Notes under the pieces: model-generated
The model's input: the letters and a program-made list of their open reading frames with translations, nothing else
What the model was told of the DNA's origin: nothing
Database searches by the model: none
Program-made: the position numbers and the translations under genes
Part shown: positions 31,028 through 31,043 of the stretch, piece after piece
How positions within the stretch are numbered: position 1 is the first letter of the stretch
How the letters are laid out: each line of letters begins with the position of its first letter
Assembly: GCA_910577665.1 (NCBI GenBank)
Contig: CAJTOJ010000036.1
Location: 1 to 31,043, forward strand
DNA from: an uncultured Acetatifactor sp.
GTDB lineage: Bacteria > Bacillota > Clostridia > Lachnospirales > Lachnospiraceae
Length of the DNA stretch: 31,043 nt
Direction: 5' to 3'

Positions 31028-31043
31028 AATACATCCATCAGGA

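Overview
All supported genes in this 31 kb window lie on the + strand. GC-rich coding sequence, AGGAGG-type ribosome binding sites, sigma-A promoters, lipoprotein signal peptides and the protein families present suggest a gut-type Firmicute, most likely Lachnospiraceae. I cannot name a genus. There are no rRNA genes, tRNA genes, CRISPR arrays or transposases that I can support.

Region 1 (1-8434) is metabolic. It opens with the C-terminal part of a Pro/Asp/Thr-repeat surface protein. This is followed by a GH78 alpha-L-rhamnosidase, an AMP-forming acyl-CoA synthetase, a spore-photoproduct-lyase-like radical SAM protein that ends in a beta-clamp-binding-like QLSLF tail, and an L-fucose isomerase with a clear promoter.

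Region 2 (8435-10126) is a 'repeat island'. It holds several non-coding structured elements: a multi-hairpin element (copy A), a 143-bp element with terminal inverted repeats, and a related multi-hairpin element (copy C) inside inverted repeats. Two small genes follow, one unrecognised 72-aa protein and one DUF3781 protein. A large WYL-like/SF1 helicase/PD-(D/E)XK nuclease fusion comes next (10127-13165) and is a plausible stand-alone defence or nucleic-acid-processing enzyme.

Region 3 (13302-16785) has a polar amino-acid ABC importer (lipoprotein, permease, ATPase) followed by an RpiR/MurR-type regulator. The binding protein appears circularly permuted, and the ATPase carries a basic insert of about 36 residues.

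Region 4 (17204-30852) is a long peptidoglycan-fragment (muropeptide) scavenging locus: nagZ, murQ, a carbohydrate ABC importer (two permeases and a binding protein), a GNAT-like acyltransferase, two NamZ/DUF1343 (GH171) exo-muramidases, a MurK/NagK-type sugar kinase, a zinc amidase, a serine hydrolase and anmK. The logic is coherent. The ABC importer delivers unphosphorylated sugars or small muropeptides, amidase, NamZ and NagZ trim them, the MurK-like kinase and AnmK make MurNAc-6-phosphate, and MurQ converts that to GlcNAc-6-phosphate. AnmK implies use of 1,6-anhydro-MurNAc, which typically comes from lytic transglycosylases and so possibly from neighbouring Gram-negatives. The RpiR gene just upstream is the likely regulator.

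Several intergenic repeat families recur in the window. The multi-hairpin element lies after both fucI and anmK with 116 of 119 core bases identical, and a third copy keeps the stems with different bases. A second repeat of about 102 bp occurs at 811 and 16858, and palindromic GTAACAGTTCAG-type hairpins occur at 3754 and 26730.
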